Shown here one piece after another: positions 48,517 through 52,608 of a stretch of DNA of 52,608 nucleotides. The DNA is from a virus. Location of the stretch: the IMG/VR virus record IMGVR_UViG_3300027896_000058, positions 1 to 52,608 of that record; one strand, written 5' to 3'. Position numbers and translations under genes: made by a program. The notes beneath the pieces were generated by a model. The model searched no databases. It had not been told where the DNA came from and was given only the letters and a program-made list of their open reading frames with translations. Positions within the stretch are counted from its first letter, which is position 1. Every line of letters starts with the position of its first letter.

Positions 48517-48930
48517 TTACGGTGCGCGATAGATAATAACCCACGTTGATGTTGACGTTCCCATTGAACTGTAAATCATGTTCGTCGTTACCGAATTAGG
48601 AGCCGGTGAAGACAGAACATAAGAATCTCCGATGAACCTGGGCGTCTGATTCGTGGGAACTCCGGTAGAGTTCGTTGTGAAGTACGGAGCAAACATGTTC
48701 GTGATCGCATACGCAACATAGTTCGTGCTGGCCCTTGATGCAAGGTTCGTGGCAAGGACGATGTTGTTATCCATCCAAGTCACCAGATCCGACAGCCGGT
48801 TCGATGTTGAGAGCGTGATGTTGTAGAGCCCGTTTGTCGTGATTGAGATCTGATAATCAGGAACCTTCTGTTCCGCGTGCAGGTTCATTGCAAGGATTAT
48901 CGAGGCAAGGATCAGCGCAAGTTTCTTCAT
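48517..48930 (-). CDS. Exported Asn/Thr-rich protein
   Basis: 137 aa, GGGGGAA site. Signal peptide with LHA-EQ cleavage (about 19). The mature part is Asn/Thr/Ser-rich beta sequence with NYVAYAITN resembling the fibre repeats. Probably a small fibre component. Confidence 0.65.
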   Translation of the reverse strand: MKKLALILASIILAMNLHAEQKVPDYQISITTNGLYNITLSTSNRLSDLVTWMDNNIVLATNLASRASTNYVAYAITNMFAPYFTTNSTGVPTNQTPRFIGDSYVLSSPAPNSVTTNMIYSSMGTSTSTWVIIYRAP

Positions 48931-48938
48931 GGTTCCCC

Positions 48939-49217
48939 CTATACTGCCTTGACGTAGAACGCGCAGATCTGGGCCTGTGCATTCGGAGCCGAAGTAAAAG
49001 TGATTGTCTGGTTGAGGATCGTGTAATCAATCCCCTGTCTCTGCATGACTCCATTGATGAAGATCACTACAGTTGCGACTGCAATCGGAAGACTGCTTAA
49101 GGTGCAGACGTTTCCCCCTACGAGCAGGAGAGATTCCTGAACATACTGAGTGGAGGGGATGGAGTAGTTGTTGACCGTCGTCGTGGTTGTCGGTGGCTCG
49201 CAGCAGTTCTGACTCAT
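48939..49217 (-). CDS. Small structural (tail/fibre) protein
   Basis: 92 aa, GGGGGAG site. It starts SQNCCEPPTTTTT and has the FINGVMQRQGIDYTI ... ITFTSAPNAQAQI pattern of phage fibre and tail domains. No signal peptide, unlike its neighbours. Confidence 0.65.
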   Translation of the reverse strand: MSQNCCEPPTTTTTVNNYSIPSTQYVQESLLLVGGNVCTLSSLPIAVATVVIFINGVMQRQGIDYTILNQTITFTSAPNAQAQICAFYVKAV

Positions 49218-49244
49218 GTGTTCTCCCCCTCTTCCTTCCCCTTC

Positions 49245-49278
49245 GGGCCGGCAGTGCCAAGAATAACACCACCGGCCC
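49245..49278 (-). promoter_or_regulatory. GC-rich hairpin in the late leader
   Basis: GGGCCGG/CCGGCCC (7 bp) between the 49298 stop and the 48939 ribosome site, without a T tract. It may protect or separate messages within the late block. Confidence 0.4.
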
Positions 49279-49297
49279 AGGGTCAGGGAACGGCAAT

Positions 49298-49801
49298 TTA
49301 CCAGATCGCGATGTAGGACAGATTCGTCTGGACCGCTGCCCAGATGATATTGTTCGAGCTGATCGTCGGAAGTATCAGCGCAACAGTGGTGGCAACATTC
49401 GTTGCTGTGCCTGTGTAGCGCCAGCTTACCGAGATCGGGGAGCTTGTATGAACGCGGGCAAACGTGCCAGTGACAGTCGCGCCGGCAATGGCCGCAACAG
49501 TACCACGTTCAATCGCATAGACCGGATCACTGTTGAACTGAACAGTGTTAGCGACTCCATTGGAGCCCGGACCGATCTGGATCGCGCCGTTCGCAGTTGC
49601 CTGCGAGAGACCGTTGCTCAGACCGTTACCGATTACGATTGCACCAGTAGTCCCATTGGCGATGAACCCATCACCAACAAGCGTACCTTTCCACGTCGGC
49701 GCTGACGGCATCGAGGGATTCGTGCCGAGAGTACCTTCACCTGCGAGCGCGTAGCTTACTGCGAGAACAACCGCGAGAAGACCAACCATGATTTTTTTCA
49801 T
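49298..49801 (-). CDS. Exported decoration-like protein next to capsid
   Basis: 167 aa. Clear signal peptide (MKKIMVGLL..., ALA-GE cleavage, about 20). The mature part is a Gly/Ala/Thr-rich beta protein (GAIVIGNGLSNGL, then SPISVSWRYTG). It is the first gene after the capsid, where head decoration proteins usually lie, but carries a Sec signal. Unknown family. Confidence 0.6.
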   Translation of the reverse strand: MKKIMVGLLAVVLAVSYALAGEGTLGTNPSMPSAPTWKGTLVGDGFIANGTTGAIVIGNGLSNGLSQATANGAIQIGPGSNGVANTVQFNSDPVYAIERGTVAAIAGATVTGTFARVHTSSPISVSWRYTGTATNVATTVALILPTISSNNIIWAAVQTNLSYIAIW

Positions 49802-49853
49802 TCGTATTTACCTCTGCTGAATTTCTTTCTGACGTTTGATTGCTTACGATAAG

Positions 49854-49884
49854 GTTCCCTGCCAGGGATCACCCAGCAGGGAAC
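49854..49884 (-). terminator. Hairpin after the capsid gene
   Basis: GTTCCCTGC/GCAGGGAAC, 9 bp perfect, 8 nt after the capsid stop, with no long T tract. It may be a weak terminator or mRNA stabiliser, as often seen behind capsid genes. Confidence 0.55.
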
Positions 49885-49891
49885 TGTTTGT

Positions 49892-51448
49892 TCAGACTCT
49901 TGTACCACCGCAAGTTACTGTGGCAGGGCCACCGTATGCAGCGCAACGACCAGTTGCCACTCCGACAGGGAACACGATCTTGTAGATCGGTGCTGCGAAG
50001 TCCTCAGCGATCACGCCCACAACTGCCGTGGACGGGCTCGTTCCGGTCACTGTGACCATCTGGCCCACGTCACAAGGCAAGCAACTTGCCAGTGTGAGAT
50101 AGTACTCTGTCGCGTCTGCCGCAACGTCCGAGGCATTAACCTGGGCGCATGCGCTGACTGCTATCGGGCTGGATCCAGCTGTCCAACAGGTCGGGCATTC
50201 CGTGATCTCAAGCTCGTTGCACCGGCGATGCAGGATGCAGATTGCGTCGTTGGAATGGATCCAAGGTTCAGGCGCGATCCTGAAGCGACTGAAGAAGAAG
50301 CCTTTCTCCCTCAACAGATTGTCGCAACGCTCCTGTATGTTCAGCCAGTGGAATTCACCGAAGTTGTCCGCAGGGTCGAACTTGTAACCGGACGCCAGCG
50401 AGCTGGGGTTCGGGGTGGGTGTCAACGCCTTGTACACATCCTTCAGGAATACCGCGCTGATTTCGAAGGGAGCCGCGATGTAAGCCGGATTGATGTCGAT
50501 CGCATTGCCGATAGTCGTCGGGCTTTCCAGGAACGGCCACACGCGGGTAAGTGCTGTGCCGAGCGCATTCACGACAAGGCGGGGAGCCGCAGGGTCATGG
50601 ATGTGCGAGAAGCCACGGTACGTCAGCGCTGATCCGTATCCCTGAATGAGATACTCTTCCTGCAGGTATCGGTAGTCCTTGCGGATTTCCGTGTCCTTGG
50701 TGATGACTTCATTCGACGTTTCCATCGAGGTGATCAGACCGAAGATAGGTGAACCGGACTTCATCCCGAGGGCAGCGTCAGCGGCCTGACGGGAGAGATA
50801 CGAGTACACGCGGTCAAGGACGCTCTGGGTCAGGCGACCGATGTCACCAATGCCCGCGGCCGGGATCGCCACGGTGGACGAGAACATGCCCATCGTGAAG
50901 GTCTTGAGTCCGAGGTTCGTGGTGTTGCTGGGATCTGCCTGTGCATAGAACTTCTTGCAGAAGTTGAGATACAGTTCGCGCGTGATCTGTTCCCACTCAC
51001 CCAAGGTCACATTGGCAAGAGCCTGATAGATCAGGGCCAACTGCTTTTCGTACTGCCAGTCGAACATGATGTCGGTCAGGCAGATGTCGTTGGTACGACG
51101 GGTTGCCTGATAGATCGTGTAGGACTTCTGCTCGAAACCGTAGTTGATGACTTCGCTCTGATAAGCGCAAGCATCATAACCGGCATCGTCAGATCCGTTG
51201 GTCTTGGGCGCGCGGCTCTGCTGCATCTGCGACCATGAGGCGCCTGCGTCCTGGACGGCGATACCACCGTAGAAGGTTTCATTGTACTTGGTGTAGCCTT
51301 TGCCGTACTCGAAATTGCCACGCTCAATCAGGTCGCGATATACGGCTTTGTACATCTTGGACTTGTTGGCGATGATCGGGTTGATGTCAGGGACTGCGGC
51401 GATAAATGCGTTGTTGATTTGTTCGACATTACAAGGTGTGGATTCCAT
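49892..51448 (-). CDS. Major capsid protein
   Basis: 518 aa, strong TGGAGGA site. It has the helix-rich N-arm and core elements of an HK97-fold capsid protein: NFEYGKGYTKYNETFYGG, then the long spine-helix region LGEWEQITRELYLNFCKKFYAQ. The C-terminal 110 residues form a Cys-rich appended beta domain (ECPTC, LASCLPC, GGPATVTCGG). It follows the scaffold and is flanked by hairpins, typical of a highly expressed gene. Assigned from position, length and composition. Confidence 0.8.
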   Translation of the reverse strand: MESTPCNVEQINNAFIAAVPDINPIIANKSKMYKAVYRDLIERGNFEYGKGYTKYNETFYGGIAVQDAGASWSQMQQSRAPKTNGSDDAGYDACAYQSEVINYGFEQKSYTIYQATRRTNDICLTDIMFDWQYEKQLALIYQALANVTLGEWEQITRELYLNFCKKFYAQADPSNTTNLGLKTFTMGMFSSTVAIPAAGIGDIGRLTQSVLDRVYSYLSRQAADAALGMKSGSPIFGLITSMETSNEVITKDTEIRKDYRYLQEEYLIQGYGSALTYRGFSHIHDPAAPRLVVNALGTALTRVWPFLESPTTIGNAIDINPAYIAAPFEISAVFLKDVYKALTPTPNPSSLASGYKFDPADNFGEFHWLNIQERCDNLLREKGFFFSRFRIAPEPWIHSNDAICILHRRCNELEITECPTCWTAGSSPIAVSACAQVNASDVAADATEYYLTLASCLPCDVGQMVTVTGTSPSTAVVGVIAEDFAAPIYKIVFPVGVATGRCAAYGGPATVTCGGTRV

Positions 51449-51652
51449 TTGCGTATTCCTCCAAAAGCGTTTTGTAAACTCTTACCCCGGTGTGCGATTC
51501 CGTTTACGCTCTGCTTTGAAGCTTAACGCAACTTCATGCGAACTTGCATTTGCCGGTAACGACGGCCTTCGATTGCTGGATATTATCAAGCAAAAGCCGT
51601 GAGGATGTCAATACCCTCACGGCCTTGCATTCACGATCATCAATAAAAAGCC
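51449..51652. other. 204-nt leader between scaffold and capsid genes
   Basis: Contains the 51596-51623 hairpin and then about 140 nt of unpaired-looking sequence to the capsid ribosome site. No coding frame is supported. Its length suggests a separate capsid promoter or processed 5' end; I cannot name promoter boxes with confidence. Confidence 0.45.
51596..51623 (-). terminator. Terminator-like hairpin before the capsid gene
   Basis: GCCGTGAGG/CCTCACGGC, 9 bp perfect with a 10-nt loop, followed on the minus strand by TTTTGCTTG. It lies 30 nt after the scaffold stop, so it could trim scaffold readthrough and set the capsid/scaffold ratio. Confidence 0.6.
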
Positions 51653-52608
51653 TTATGACCTGCCGAAGAATCTTTCCTTGTTTGCCTTCGCCGCGTCCAT
51701 CGGAGTAGCCTTTTCGATAGCCTTCTGCCCTACTGGATCAGGAGATCCTGATCCTCTTGAGTCCACGCCGGGCCTTACCCCGCCAAGGATCTCAAGCTGG
51801 CGCTGAAGGTCATTGGCCCTTGCCGTTGCCTTGAGCATCATCGAATAATAGACAGGAGCAATGATTCCCTGATGCAGAAGCTTGGTCTGCTGTTTGGGAT
51901 CATTGACCTCAAGCGTTTCCCTCATCTGCTGTTTGAGTGAGGATACTGCCCTGTTCCATGCTTCATTGCCAGGAACCTGCTTCAAGATCGGATGGCCTTC
52001 ATCCTCAAGATCTCTTACCACGCTTGAATGCAGGGCTTCTTTGATAGCACGAACCTTTACCTCTGTCTCTGTTACCTGTTCGGTCTGAAGTCTGGACATG
52101 GTATTCTTCCAGTCATCCAACTCTGCGCCCTGTTCCTGCCGGATCTGGTCATGCTGTATGAGCAAAGGCTCAAGCATGTACTGTGTCTCAGGAGCCTTGG
52201 ACATAAGCAGATCATGTCTTTGCTTCGGGGAAAGCCTTGTCAGCTCACCGAGAAGCGCATCATCTGCACCGAAGTCCTTGAGGATCCGCTTCGCTTCGTT
52301 CTCCACCTTGCCAAGCTTTGCCTGATACTTCTTCGCAAACCGAGGATCATCCATGAGGTTATAGCGGGCAAGCTTGTCCTGTGTCTGCTGAAGCTCCTGC
52401 TTGAGCGTCTGGATCTCTTCCTTCGACTGCGAGAACTCAGGCTTGAGTGTCTTACCATCTTCCGCGAAGTACCTTGCCTTCATCTCTACCAGCTCTGCAC
52501 TGGTGGCCTCCAGCTTCGTTCTGAGCTTCGCAAAGTTCAGATCCTTGTCCGAGGTAGGCTGGGCAGTTCCAGGGGCAGGTAGAGGATCTGGGGTGGCTTG
52601 CTGAGGCT
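51653..52608 (-). CDS. Probable scaffolding protein, C-terminal part (runs off right edge)
   Basis: The minus-strand frame is open from the right edge through MKARYFAEDG (52483) to the stop at 51653, about 318 codons. It begins Pro/Ala/Gly-rich (TPDPLPAPGTAQPTSD), then a heptad-rich helix (about 20-110), more helices, and a short basic tail ending RFFGRS. This is the typical Pro-rich head, helical body and basic C-terminus of a scaffolding protein, and it lies just upstream of the capsid gene. The N-terminal piece appears to be 1-207. Confidence 0.7.
   Translation of the reverse strand, partial: PQQATPDPLPAPGTAQPTSDKDLNFAKLRTKLEATSAELVEMKARYFAEDGKTLKPEFSQSKEEIQTLKQELQQTQDKLARYNLMDDPRFAKKYQAKLGKVENEAKRILKDFGADDALLGELTRLSPKQRHDLLMSKAPETQYMLEPLLIQHDQIRQEQGAELDDWKNTMSRLQTEQVTETEVKVRAIKEALHSSVVRDLEDEGHPILKQVPGNEAWNRAVSSLKQQMRETLEVNDPKQQTKLLHQGIIAPVYYSMMLKATARANDLQRQLEILGGVRPGVDSRGSGSPDPVGQKAIEKATPMDAAKANKERFFGRS

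Overview
The window looks like an essentially complete, lytic, podovirus-type double-stranded DNA phage genome, probably assembled from an uncultured source. It encodes a large terminase, a long portal protein (774 aa), a probable scaffold, a major capsid protein, a short-tail set (adaptor-like, nozzle-like, fibre-like proteins), three presumed ejection proteins including one of 2621 aa, and a lysis cassette. I see no tape-measure, sheath or tail-tube gene, no integrase, no DNA or RNA polymerase, no tRNA and no CRISPR. The host is not identifiable from sequence alone. Six predicted Sec signal peptides in the late region imply a bacterium with an export pathway and very likely a Gram-negative envelope.

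The two window ends appear to lie in one gene. A Pro/Ala-rich N-terminus starts at position 207 on the minus strand and runs off the left edge. A Pro/Gln-rich, coiled-coil ORF runs in from the right edge on the minus strand, directly upstream of the capsid gene. Joined end to end they are out of frame by a single base, so the contig is best read as a circle (or permuted genome) of about 52.6 kb cut inside the scaffold gene.

Layout as a circle: a divergent control region lies at about 7370-8030. From it one very long late block reads leftwards on the minus strand. It passes small proteins, terminase, HNH endonuclease, portal, scaffold (across the window ends), capsid, a group of exported fibre-like proteins, lysis genes, nozzle/adaptor, ejection proteins and a HAD/ATP-grasp fusion, and ends at 23248. 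The early/middle block reads rightwards from 8030 to 9071 and from 10483 to 23080. It holds a ParB-like protein, a winged-helix protein, a DUF2201-type metallopeptidase, a PD-(D/E)XK exonuclease, an SSB-like-tailed protein, an ERF annealing protein, a DnaB helicase, an orphan ribonucleotide-reductase C-terminal domain, two more nucleases, and many very small proteins, several with paired cysteines. A terminase-small-subunit-like gene sits alone on the minus strand at 9212-9778. The two blocks converge on a strong terminator near 23240.

Replication logic: helicase, ERF, exonuclease and a possible SSB form a recombination/replisome-loading set that must borrow host polymerases. The most unusual features are the run of signal-peptide-bearing virion-like proteins, a recurrent C-terminal (E/D)-x-(A/P)-F tip on unrelated proteins, the HAD/ATP-grasp fusion, an HNH gene whose first 13 residues copy the next gene with different codons, a repeated leader element, and two structured non-coding stretches.
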